From positions 1 through 26,348 of the forward strand of contig KN880736.1 of assembly GCA_000934385.1 (NCBI GenBank): 26,348 nt of DNA, written 5' to 3'. Under the pieces are notes generated by a model. That model was not told where the DNA came from. It worked only from the letters and a program-made list of their open reading frames with translations, and did not search any database. This document shows, piece after piece, positions 9,775-19,064 of the stretch. The stretch's first letter is position 1, and every line of letters begins with the position of its first letter. Made by a program: the position numbers and the translations under genes. This stretch comes from Cylindrobasidium torrendii FP15055 ss-10 (lineage: Eukaryota > Basidiomycota > Agaricomycetes > Agaricales > Physalacriaceae).

Positions 9775-10771
9775 ATGGTACCCAGCGCTCGAAGCCAACA
9801 ACAAGACTCGATATCCAGTAACCTGGCCAGTGGCGACTATCCTTCTGGTCAGGATGCTCTCGGAAATTCCTCCCAAGACTCGGGAATCCATCGCTCCTCT
9901 GATGAGTCTGAGCTGATCAAGACCCGTCAAGTTGTGCGTGTATGGCAATCCCTTCAGTGTCCATACCTCTCTTTATGTCGAATTGCCCTCGATCAACTCA
10001 GGCAGAGTTCGCTGGATTTGTTGACGGCTTCGTCGAAGGCAGAGACTGATAGTCTTTATGCTATTTCATGCAAAGCTGAAGACAACATTCGAGATAAATG
10101 CAGTCGAGATCCGAAGAAAGGCCCTCGCCCGGTTGTTGTAGACCTGAATTCTGCGTTCGGCGTTCCAGCCAACATGCTCGCGCTGCTGGACAACCCGAAC
10201 GGACCGCCGGCTAAATGCTGGGGTTTTCCGATAGGCACCTTCAACAACATCAAGGATTTCGATACCCTCGAAGCCATCAAGAAGGAGTTCGCCGTTCCAT
10301 TAGAAGTCGAGGGACAGACGCTGGCAGGGCCTGTTGACTTAGTCTTGAAGACGAGTCCTCCATGGAAAATAGGCGGGGGGAAGGGGAAATTGGCTTATGT
10401 CATTGCTATACCTATCCCGATCCCGGAGATGCCGACGAGAAGTGACGCCTGGTTGAGCGATGGCCGTAATGCACCCTCATGCGGGGTAGTAACAATGGAA
10501 CAGCCCTCCTACAGAAAACTTGTCAGGTTCAGTCACGATAAAATGGATGCGTTCCTCAGGAGAGCCAAGGCCAAGGATGGGTTGGCATATGTTGAGCAGT
10601 GTTTGCGCGAAATGGGTGCTCCAGTCGATGCTGACAAAAGTGTACGTGCTGAGTTGCTTTGAAAACTTGGATTACGAGCCGCTAACTTTGCAACTGAAGA
10701 TCGGCTCATCCTCTACGCTAGACAAGCTTAACACCCTGAAAAGGCAGGTGCAGAGGGAATTGCGCTCGTAG
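9775..10771 (+). CDS. Unrecognised two-exon protein
   Basis: Exons 9775-10641 and 10700-10771 give 312 residues. The intron (58 nt) has a strong GTACGT donor, a GCTAAC branch site and a GAAG acceptor in phase 0. The frame is open upstream of 9775, but this is the first ATG. The N-terminal ~50 residues are Ser, Gln and Asp rich and probably disordered. The folded part includes R-P-V-V-V-D-L-N-S-A-F-G-V-P, C-W-G-F-P-I-G-T-F-N-N-I-K-D-F, L-A-Y-V-I-A-I-P-I-P-I-P-E-M-P and M-D-A-F-L-R-R-A-K-A-K. The last exon adds a short basic helix. No signal peptide, membrane segment or known catalytic motif is seen. It diverges from the gene starting at 8481. Function unknown. Confidence 0.65.
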
Positions 10772-11185
10772 TGCATACATTACTAGCAGCCTGGGCCATG
10801 TGTGATCTCATCTACTTTCTCTTGGGTTTTCGTTCATACCTATGCTACATACAATATTTATTCTCGTATACTATGTTCATCCATAACGGCCTGTATGCGC
10901 TTGCGAAAACGGACCAAAATGGAATGCAACGAGCGTGATCGGCGTATCCGACGTTATCATGTTAGACTCATTGTTTGATCGAAGCAAAACACGTAAGCAA
11001 AGCACACTCTGCAAGAAAACGTGTGGTTGTGGATACTCGGCGCGTCCAACTATGGGTACATTGAGGAGTGCAAAAGAGCTATGTTTTGTGTGATTCAACT
11101 TAACGGGAAGTACTTGTTTCTAACCACGACCAGAGGGACTTCTTTAGCAACGATTTCAAGAGTGCCTACAAAGCCCGATCATCAT
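10772..11185. other. Intergenic region between the 9.8 kb gene and the tRNA
   Basis: AT-richer sequence with no supportable gene. It should contain the 3' untranslated region and polyadenylation site of the upstream plus-strand gene. The 73-codon minus-strand frame at 10877-11098 has no domain and no splice support. Confidence 0.45.
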
Positions 11186-11290
11186 GTCCGCATAGCTCAG
11201 TGGTAGAGCATTGTACTTATGTGGTTACCAAACACCCGTGGCACTTCACGTGATATGCAAGGGTCTCCAGTTCGATCCTGGGTGTGGACA
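11186..11290 (+). tRNA. tRNA-Ile(UAU) with a 33-nt intron
   Basis: A full cloverleaf folds by eye. The acceptor stem is GTCCGCA with TGTGGAC (one G-T pair) and discriminator A at 11290. The D arm is GCTC-AGTGGTA-GAGC at 11195-11209. The anticodon stem TTGTA (11211-11215) pairs with TGCAA (11256-11260), the variable loop is GGGTC, and the T arm is TCCAG-TTCGATC-CTGGG. The loop begins C-T followed by TAT (11218-11220), giving anticodon UAU. The intron is placed at the canonical site after position 37 (11222-11254). The internal A box TAGCTCAGTGG is perfect; the B box TTCGATCC core is present. Position 37 is G, whereas A (for t6A) is expected in an isoleucine tRNA. That oddity leaves some doubt about exact loop assignment or full function. 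Confidence 0.85.
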
Positions 11291-11292
11291 TG

Positions 11293-11297
11293 TTTTT
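11293..11297 (+). terminator. RNA polymerase III terminator of the tRNA
   Basis: A run of five T residues begins two bases after the discriminator base. This is the usual Pol III stop signal and supports independent transcription of the tRNA. Confidence 0.7.
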
Positions 11298-11411
11298 GCG
11301 ACATTCTTTGCGCTACACAAAGCCAGATGGCCAACATGGAGCCCAGCGACCACCGACCAGGTCTGAGGTGCTCCTCATCGAAATCACAGACAACGGGGAA
11401 TAATGATAGGG

Positions 11412-13232
11412 CTACAATACTCCGTATAATGCTACAAGTACAGTCTCCTTCAAACACAATATTACCTGACTCCCATCTTCCAACTGCACGCCTGAAACGC
11501 CAAGTAGTGAGCCTCCACCATCGCCGATTTTCAAGACCGACTGCTTCGCCGATGTAGCTCCCGCTGTAGCGGCACGATAGATATACACATTTCCTCCTCC
11601 GCGCGCAGACGAACCACTCTCGAACGCTAGGACAGTCGTCGGTGTGTGATGCACAAATCGTGTATCTTGCTTTGAGGCAAGCACGAACGCCAGCGCCCCG
11701 AAGGTCGCCGTGTGCTCCCACTGTCCGTCAGGACCTTCCGTAAAGACCACACCGTCCAAATTTTCTTTTGCGATAATCGATGCTGATTGAGGGTATCCAG
11801 GCAAAGGAGTCGACAGTAAGCGCAAGGGATACTGCCCTGCCGCCTCTTCCTCCTTACCCACAACCGTCACCCTCGCCTCCTTTCCTACAACCAGGTCCAC
11901 CTCATCATCCATTTCGCCCGATGCCAGCGCCGGAGCCCCCGTCCCCAGCCCCAATCCGCTCAAATCAGCGCCAGATGTATGTTTCTCCAGCGCCTCGCGC
12001 ACCTTCACCAACTCTGAGGGATCGATAGTCTCTGGAACGTCTGGTCTCGCGCCAGTCCCCGCGCCCTCGAATACATGCATCCATTTATCTCCCGGGTGCC
12101 GTTTCTCCAGGTGAAGCATTAACATCCCATCAGCCTTGTCCCACGTCCATGTACTCTCCGATGGATCGATATTCGCAAACAGCGGCTCGTCGCTGAGATC
12201 AGGAAAGGTGTATGTATCCGTGAGCTTCGCGGCGATGTGCAGCGAAATCGTCTTCGGGGCCATAGAAACAGATATTTGGCTGCGAAGGGTTGTGGAGGGA
12301 AGTGCGAAGGCGACGGTCAGCTCCTCGTCGGTTTGATACCACGAATATGGAGGCGGCGCGGGTTCTGTCGTGGCCGCGTCAAGACTCTCCCCTGCTTGAG
12401 GAATTGGCGCTATTTCTGCTGGGCTTGGTGTGTAGGAGGGGGCGGGGGCGGAATCCAGGGAACGATATGTGGATTCGCCGAGCAAAACGATGGACTGTGA
12501 TTTCGGCTGGAAGAAGGTACTCAGAGGTACATCTTCGCCTATGCGCTCCCAGGCTACGGACAGTGTGGGCGGATGGCCTTCGAAATGCAGACCACGGACG
12601 TGATAGTCGACATGCAAGGGTTTCGAGGTGGATACGACCTCTGTTGGGTGGTAGTTTCGCGATGAAACGACCAAAGAAAAAGCGCCGGAGTCTAACTTCT
12701 GTGCAGAGTGAATCTTGAAGGGTGTATCCAAAGCGTCTGTCGACGAGACCAAGATGTATGGTCCATTGTCTGAGACTTCAAGCACATACACCGTCCCAGC
12801 GCCGTCCGACACAAATACAGAGGTCCCAGAGAACGCTGCGGATGGATATTCTCTGTGTTTCACGTCGTTTGATTCTGTTTGCACTGGCCGTGGAATGGCA
12901 TATACAACACGACAAGACACATCCTACTGTACCGGTCAATATTGCATTTCACAAAGAACGCAGGGGATACACACCGGTCTGAAGCTTATCTCAACAAGAT
13001 TAAACGCCGAATCAAAGTATAGCGCGCGTCGGCCATCCGTCGCCAAGTGGTTATGCGATATCCTGCTCTGCACCTCCTTGAACGTGAGCAATGTCTTTGT
13101 GGACGAAGTTGACTGCGTCGCGGGGTATTCCGCTATGCTGATAGTCTTGACCGCGTCGTCCTGTGCAATGAGCGAGAGTTTGTATCCCTCAAATTGTGGA
13201 TTCAAGAGCTCTCGGCGCGTCGTAAAGCTCAT
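11412..13232 (-). CDS. NudC domain-containing protein 1-like (CS domain) protein
   Basis: Exons 13232-12975 and 12923-11412 (51-nt intron, phase 0) give 589 residues, close to the ~580 of animal NUDCD1. A p23/NudC-like CS domain lies at about 276-373: P-Y-S-W-Y-Q-T-D-E-E-L-T-V, then S-L-H-I-A, W-T-W-D and the closing L-E-K-R-H-P-G-D-K-W. On either side are regions with blade-like beta repeats (V-F-V-S-D-G-A-G-T-V-Y-V-L; V-Y-I-Y-R-A-A), as in NUDCD1. CS-domain proteins of the NudC group act as Hsp90 co-chaperones; NUDCD1 relatives are linked to dynein and splicing factors. A Pro-rich linker precedes the CS domain. The ATG at 13232 gives a good N-terminal fit. No other start is needed. Confidence 0.85.
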
Positions 13233-13823
13233 GGCCGTGTGTGATCAAGATTGTGCGGAATCATCGGGCCGGGAACTTGATGCAAACTTCAGAGAACTGT
13301 AGTCTCAAAACTCAAAGCAGTGGTGTTACACTGTTAATGCCATTGACATACCTTTGCGCTCATGTCCATTTGTTTCCACCTACTAAGACGTTAGAGATGC
13401 TTAATGACTTTGTGCGGCACAGAGGCATTTCAAATATACATTTGTGGTCAGCGTGAAGCCGCCGCACCGCTGTTAACCACCGCCATACTACCCGTCAGTG
13501 GACGCATCCGCTGAGCACAGAAAGGTCAACTCATATGTCCGAAAGGTCGAGAACGGTGCAATCAACAACGCGGACTACTTGAGGGCATCAGCGAACGTTA
13601 ACAACCACAAGGCCACATCTTGCATTCATGACGAAGGGATTCCCATCCAAACCCCAATCTAGTTTACGCGTTATAACAGACGCTATATAGTATGTACAGT
13701 TACAATAGTTAGAATAAATACACCGTTGGACAGCAATAAAAAGCAAGCAAATACATCAGCCGTGCACCCACTGAGGCCACGATACAAAATACGACTGTTC
13801 TCTAATGCAATCTATCCAGACGT
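13233..13823. other. Intergenic region, no supportable gene
   Basis: This holds the promoter side of the NUDCD1-like gene and the 3' side of the next minus-strand gene. Short frames on both strands have no domains. An AT-rich stretch near 13690-13740 would suit a 3' untranslated region of the gene ending at 13824. Nothing else is supportable. Confidence 0.45.
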
Positions 13824-14519
13824 TCACGGTAGAGTCGCCTTGAAGAGCTCCTCTCCGACGACCTGCAACCCCTCGTGCCTCAGTGCACCCATCCAGGTGA
13901 ATGGAACTTGTCCCAAGTCATGCAGGCGCATATATGTCTCCGACACCACCTCGTCATGCTTCTCTGGTTGAGCGGCACATAGCGCAAACAGTGCGCGCGC
14001 CATGACATCTGCACGACAGCTGCCTTTGGTGCGAAATTCCGAACACGGTACGCCAGAGTCGTCCGCTTCTTGAGCCGAAGGTACCGAAAACACTCCAGAG
14101 CCAGGCAGCACCTCTACGGGCCGTGGCCTACGAGGGAGGTTGGACGCATGTGGTTGGAGATGGCCTTTGGGTAATAGATTGCGGGATTGAAGACCGATGG
14201 GAAGGGCGCCAGCAGGTTGAAGGAGAGGTAGGGACGAATCAGATGAACTAGTCGCAGCGAAAGCGTCGAGGACGGGCATTGAAGCTTCACGCGAAGCAAA
14301 AGACGACGTTGGAGAGGAAGCCACAGTGGATGTGGAATCTGGGATGTCGTCCGACGACGAATCTGTATCCGGGCTTGGGAGCTGCGTCTGCCGGCGGCGG
14401 CGGGGTAAGTTGCTAATGTGGGGCTCCAGATGGCCTTTCGAGCTCATGATGGGGAACGACGTCGCAGGTGGTTGTGCGCTAATGAGATTTTCGCGTGAAG
14501 CGGCAGGTGTGGGGAGCAT
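13824..14519 (-). CDS. Disordered hypothetical protein with a duplicated basic motif
   Basis: An intronless 231-residue protein starts at the ATG at 14519. The first ~150 residues are Ser, Pro and Asp rich and probably unfolded. A motif K-G-H-L-x-P-H-x-S-N-L-P-R-R-x-R occurs twice, at about 28-43 and 118-133, which suggests a repeated binding site or an internal duplication. The last ~70 residues look folded and helical (A-D-V-M-A-R-A-L-F-A-L-C-A-A-Q; V-V-S-E-T-Y-M-R-L-H-D-L-G; W-M-G-A-L-R-H-E-G-L). No signal peptide or membrane segment is seen. I do not recognise a family; a regulatory or adaptor role is only a guess. Confidence 0.6.
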   Translation of the reverse strand: MLPTPAASRENLISAQPPATSFPIMSSKGHLEPHISNLPRRRRQTQLPSPDTDSSSDDIPDSTSTVASSPTSSFASREASMPVLDAFAATSSSDSSLPLLQPAGALPIGLQSRNLLPKGHLQPHASNLPRRPRPVEVLPGSGVFSVPSAQEADDSGVPCSEFRTKGSCRADVMARALFALCAAQPEKHDEVVSETYMRLHDLGQVPFTWMGALRHEGLQVVGEELFKATLP

Positions 14520-15157
14520 GATGGTGGTGGAAACAAGAGAGTGGTATGTACACTTCTAGAACGTCATTGCCCGTTGAGCATTTAAGAAGGGAGCCTCAGG
14601 GCCGATTAAACTCACCAGAGGCAGGAAAGAACCAATGGAACGACTTCTAGAAATTGAACTGTGTGTCCACGATGATGGTCTAGTGCGGGGTAATGACCTA
14701 GGGCGATTCATCGTTCCGTCAGCGAAAAGTTAGCGGGGATAGACTATCACGCACCGATGCACGCCCTTCGCAGAAAGAAAACGAAAACGAAAAGTCTAGG
14801 AAAATAAACACAAGCGGAGTCACAGCGATGGTAGTTATGAAGAGGGCGTGTTCAGCGCATGGTGTCTAGCTATCTGCAAACACGTGCTAACGTTTGGTCC
14901 CCGATCGTGCCAAAAGCCGGCCGCCTGAGCTCGAGTGGCGGAGTGGCGCGCACAGTGGGGGGTTCAGCATTGTGATACAGCACACCGGCATGCACTATCA
15001 ACGGCGTTGCTTTATTTCTGTCCGCTCAGGTACTGTATTCTCGGCAACAGGAGTATATGAAAAAGAAATGTAATGAATTTCTATCACGTATTGCAATTCA
15101 ACGACAATGTGGCTTGAGGAAAATATGCGTATAGTACCAGATAGTCTCTGCCTGCCC
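14520..15157. other. Intergenic region, no supportable gene
   Basis: It contains the upstream region of the gene starting at 14519 and the 3' region of the MYND gene. A purine-rich stretch (about 14775-14815, repeats of GAAAACGAAAA type) and a CACGTG at 14881-14886 are visible. No coding frame of interest is seen. Confidence 0.45.
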
Positions 15158-15936
15158 TCAGAGGGACTTATAACAGTTTTTCATGATGTAGGCATATGGC
15201 GCTCTGACATCCTCATCCTCAGCGTGAAGGTAAAATCGCATTCTATCATCGCTGAACCTAAGAATCAATATTGGGCCATACCAAATCCTCACTCCACTAG
15301 TCCCGTCCTCGAATGCCCGAATCGCCTTGTTGATGCATTCTGGCTTCCTCTCTAGCATCGCCATTTTGGAGAAGAGTAATTCGACTGGATAGTGAAGGCG
15401 CTTGCCCTCGTGATGAGTGAATGTTACACTTTCTGGGCACTCGCCGTCGGGAAATATTTGGTCAAAGATTGGCATAGGGAAGTTTATCCTCCAATTGGTA
15501 TTGTAGGCGACGCGAGTTCTAATGTAGCCAGAGTCTACAGCGACGTTAGCTTTGCCAATTATCTGCAGGCGAGGACTGGTACTACCTTGATCAAGAGGGA
15601 TGTGCAGTCCAGTGTGGATTAGGACGTCGGGTATGCGAAATGCCGGGGATAATGGGACAAAGTTCCGAGCAAGGACACAATTAGGGTCGAAATCTGGGGA
15701 CAGATGGCAAGTCCCAACCATTTCGTGCTTGATCAAGTCCTAGATTCAAAGTGTGATCAACTTCCCTCCATGTTTATCTTAGTTCAAGGATTTCAACGTA
15801 CGGCGTTGTAGTGCTCGGTTTTGCAGTAGAAGGCGTTCTTGCAGCGATTACATTCGTAGGATGTGATCTTGCCGCAAAAATTACAAGGGCCAATGAGGCG
15901 ATCTTTATGCTCAGTGAGTCTGACCGAGTAGAACAT
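15158..15936 (-). CDS. MYND-type zinc-finger protein
   Basis: Exons 15936-15802 and 15739-15158 give about 238 residues; the intron (62 nt, GTACGT donor, CTAG acceptor) falls inside the finger. The N-terminal MYND-like finger reads C18-x2-C21, C29-x2-C32 and Y-C38, then K-H50 and C56 after the splice. The ligand that is usually Cys four residues after C38 is His42 here (C-K-T-E-H). MYND fingers bind proline-rich partners. The rest includes H-P-L-D-Q-like and W-Y-G-P-I-L-I-L-R-F-S-D-D motifs but no SET domain, so it is a stand-alone MYND protein of the kind common in agaricomycetes. An upstream in-frame ATG at 15996 lies only 20 bases from the TATA box, so it probably precedes the transcription start; 15936 is preferred. 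Confidence 0.75.
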
Positions 15937-16459
15937 CTTCGTAGGTGGTTGGGCGTCGCAAGAGATGTGTGGTATGGAGAGAATGGGATTTAACATCTTT
16001 ACACAACCCTTATATACATACCAGGATCAGAAAATGAACAAAAGGCCAGCGGTCTTTTTCATTAGAGTAAGCCATGTTGGCATACTAGGTCCGTTTCCTC
16101 ACTACAAAAGGTATTCATCCTTGAGTTTCCATGGTCTTGTTCCTTTTGCGATCCATTGGCTTATGAACTATCATCGAGACGGTCTTTCATGGAGCCTCAC
16201 AGGACTATGAGAGGGATATGGACCGCTCTTGCCAAAGCCTCAACACCAGCGGTCCACGAATGCTAGTAACAATAACATATCAGCAAGGAATTCGGCAGTG
16301 ATAGAACTGAATACCTATAGCACATATAGCCTTTGTCAATAGCCTTTGACAACTCTGAAGTGACAATTGAGATGAGGAAATGAAACGCCACTGAAGCCCA
16401 GCCCGATCGCCGGAACGCCCCGCCCTAGTGATCCTTCATAGACTCAGCTTTGCACCATC
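15937..16459. other. Divergent promoter region between the MYND and SET genes
   Basis: No gene is supportable here. It separates the MYND gene (minus) from the histone methyltransferase (plus, start 16460), so it probably drives both. A minus-strand TATA box lies at 16009-16016. No clear TATA is seen ahead of 16460. Confidence 0.45.
16009..16016 (-). promoter_or_regulatory. TATA box for the MYND gene
   Basis: The minus strand reads TATATAAG here. A start site about 30 bases downstream would fall near 15986. That is beyond the ATG at 15996 and ahead of the ATG at 15936, which decides the choice of start codon for the MYND protein. Confidence 0.45.
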
Positions 16460-18727
16460 ATGGATAGCGACTACGACAGTGACTTTGACGCAGACGGCGC
16501 AACACGCTGGAGCGACCAAGAGTCTGAAAGCAGCGAGAAATATGAAGAATTCGACTCGTCGATTGCAGAATGGGTTTGCGAGTTTCGATCCGAAGAGGTG
16601 GCGTTCAAGAATCGGGTGCTACATGAAGTCAGTGAATAAATGGCTGCAGATCGAATACCGGGCTGATCCAACAATGTGACCAAGGTCGAGTGGCCAGAGT
16701 GGAAGTCGAAGAAAGACGATTCGACCAGCACTTGGTACCCCCACATTAGATGGAATGACCCTGCGCGCAAGGCTGCCGAAAGGCAACGGCTTAAAGAGCG
16801 CAAGTCCGAGGCATCCCAGTCCCTCGTCATAAAATTCACAAAGGATGTGGACTTTATCAACGAGCGCACTTTTTTCCGCTCACAGGCAGGGAAAGAGAAA
16901 CTCGCACGAGTGACTGCCGCTCCGAAGGACAGCGTCAGTTCGATGGTCGCGTCAATGGACGGTCTGCTCGCCGATAAGGAGAAGGGTGACCACGAAGATG
17001 TGATAATGGGCGACTCAACTGTCTCTAGCAGCTACACTCATGGCCATAAACGACCACGCCCCCCTTCGCCAGATGCTCCGCCGCCCAGCACAAGTGTTTC
17101 CCGTCGGTCTACTCGAAGTAGCGATCCACCCCCGTCTAAGCAACGTATGGTGCAGCCACCGCTAGCTTCATCATCGTCTTGGTCTGCGAGTGCTATGGTT
17201 TCTGGTGCCGTGAAGCCACTTCATAGCAAAGGCAAGGGGAAGGTAAAAGTCAAAGAAGCGCCCGTCAAGCGAGAGACTATGAGCCCGCCTCCGGATTGCA
17301 TTGTCGTGGACGATTCCGAACCCGAGGTGGAACCGTCCTTCACGTACGTTTCTTAGCTAAGTTTACTGTATTTGACTCTGATGAAGCCTTTCCAGCGAGC
17401 GTCTCCAGCGCCTGAGTGACGACTGGACTAAACGCGCAGCTCGCGTCGGGGCCGCGTCTGTCACATTCGAAGACGACGGCTCGCAGAACCAGACTTGGCC
17501 ACTGCCTCCCCACTTTAAATTCGTTGAAAACAAGTACCGTTTGTATGTTCAATCTGCGTCTCTTTCTCTTTGTATTTTCCCGCTGATTACGACGATAGCA
17601 AAGTGAACGCTCCGCCGCAGGATGCGATGACGACCTGTACTTGCCTTTCGTGCTCTCCAGGCGGATGCGAATGCCAAATCGAGGACGAGGGCGTTTCAAT
17701 AGAGGAAGATAGGTGGAAGATCCTAGACGGTTCGGGGAAGCGCATCTTTGCCTACGAATACAACAAGAAGGTGGCCATTTGTTCCACCTTCCGGACAGCG
17801 CGCTGAACCACGCTTCAGCTGAATCCCTTCTTCCGCGACCAACGACAAGCAACTTGTGTCATTGAATGCAGTTCTGTACGCACCTCTCTCGCGCAGCTCT
17901 CAGATTCTGAATGACATTCAGAGATGCAAATGTGCTAAAAATCCCGTTGGATGTCGCAGCGCGGTCGCTCAACGCCGTCTCGTGCCCCTCACCATCTTCT
18001 CCACCAAGAGACGAGGATGGGGCGTCAAGTCATCTCAGAAAATACCGGAAAATACGGTTATCGGGGTGATGACAGGGTACGCCTCCCACTCCTTCTTGCC
18101 TCAAACCCGCTGACAGCCCTGGTCACTCGTAGAAACGTCGTGTATGTCTTTTCTCCCGCCCGCTTGACCGCTCACAGCAAACCCGATTAGTCGACGAGGA
18201 CAGATTCCCGCATCCCACAAGGAGTACGCGCTGGATCTTGACGGCCTCGAGCTGGTGACCGTGGAATCGCAGGGAATGATGGACGCTATACCTGAGGACT
18301 TCAAGTACACGGTCGATCCGTACCCTGCTGGTGTGTACACTATGCACTCTGCCTCCAAATTGCACTAACAAAGGCGCAGGCAACTGGGCACGCTTCATCA
18401 AGTAATGCAATACTTAGTCTTTCCCTTGAATAACATGGTCTGACCAGTGCGCATATGCAGCCATTCATGTGAACCAAATTTATGGACATACAACGTCGTA
18501 TTCGATACCATCCCCGATGTTCGTCTTCTTCCTTGTAAAAGCCTGCACTGACACTCATGGTACAGATGAACATGCCGTACATTGCCTTCTTTGCGAACCG
18601 AGACATCCCAGCTGGGGAAGAGCTGACATTTGACTACAATCCCAAGCAGAGAAAAGACGAGGACGAAGACGAGAATGCACAGATGAAGTGCTACTGTGGA
18701 ACGGCTAGCTGTCGTGGATACGTTTGA
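16460..18727 (+). CDS. SUV39/Clr4-type histone H3K9 methyltransferase (pre-SET, SET, post-SET)
   Basis: Eleven exons give 582 residues: 16460-16627, 16685-17343, 17396-17542, 17599-17770, 17819-17875, 17922-18076, 18133-18141, 18191-18330, 18380-18401, 18461-18518 and 18566-18727. All introns (46-59 nt) have GT-AG ends and keep phase. The N-terminal ~270 residues are acidic then basic and disordered; no chromodomain is visible. Pre-SET has nine ordered cysteines (338, 340, 343, 348, 350, 399, 403, 405, 411), as expected for the Zn3Cys9 cluster. SET carries G-W-G-V (432-435), R-F-I-N-H-S-C-E-P-N ending at 516, and E-L-T-F-D-Y-N with the catalytic Tyr at 553. Post-SET is C571-x-C573-x4-C578. 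This architecture makes heterochromatic H3K9 methylation. The very weak GTGGCC donor at 17771 and the 9-nt exon 7 are the least certain parts. Confidence 0.9.
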
Positions 18728-19064
18728 CGGTACTCATCCCGTATGTACGATGCTATTGTGCAATATATATGGACAGATTTAACGTTGATTCTTGTCTGCT
18801 CTCCTGGTCCATGAATTGCGAAAGCCGAGGAAGTATGCATCAGAAGAGGAAACCTAGTGCAGACTTCAAAGGGTAGAGGCAGTCCACGAGAGGACGAAAG
18901 GACTTTTATGTACATAACATAAATGCAGGATAACATATGGATGGGTCTTTAATAGCTAACGGCTAACGTACCTGTATTTGTAGGTAATGGTCTCAACATA
19001 TGCATAAGTCAAGCATACCAGAGTGCATGCCTCTCTGGACTCTACTCCCGACGTGTAATAGACC
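18728..19064. other. Convergent 3' intergenic region
   Basis: It lies between the stop codons of the methyltransferase (plus) and the nucleoporin-like gene (minus). It should hold both 3' untranslated regions. Short frames here have no support. Confidence 0.5.

Noticed and set aside
13726..13971. 81-codon plus-strand open frame
   Set aside because: It overlaps the end of the disordered-protein gene in antisense and shows no splice or domain evidence.
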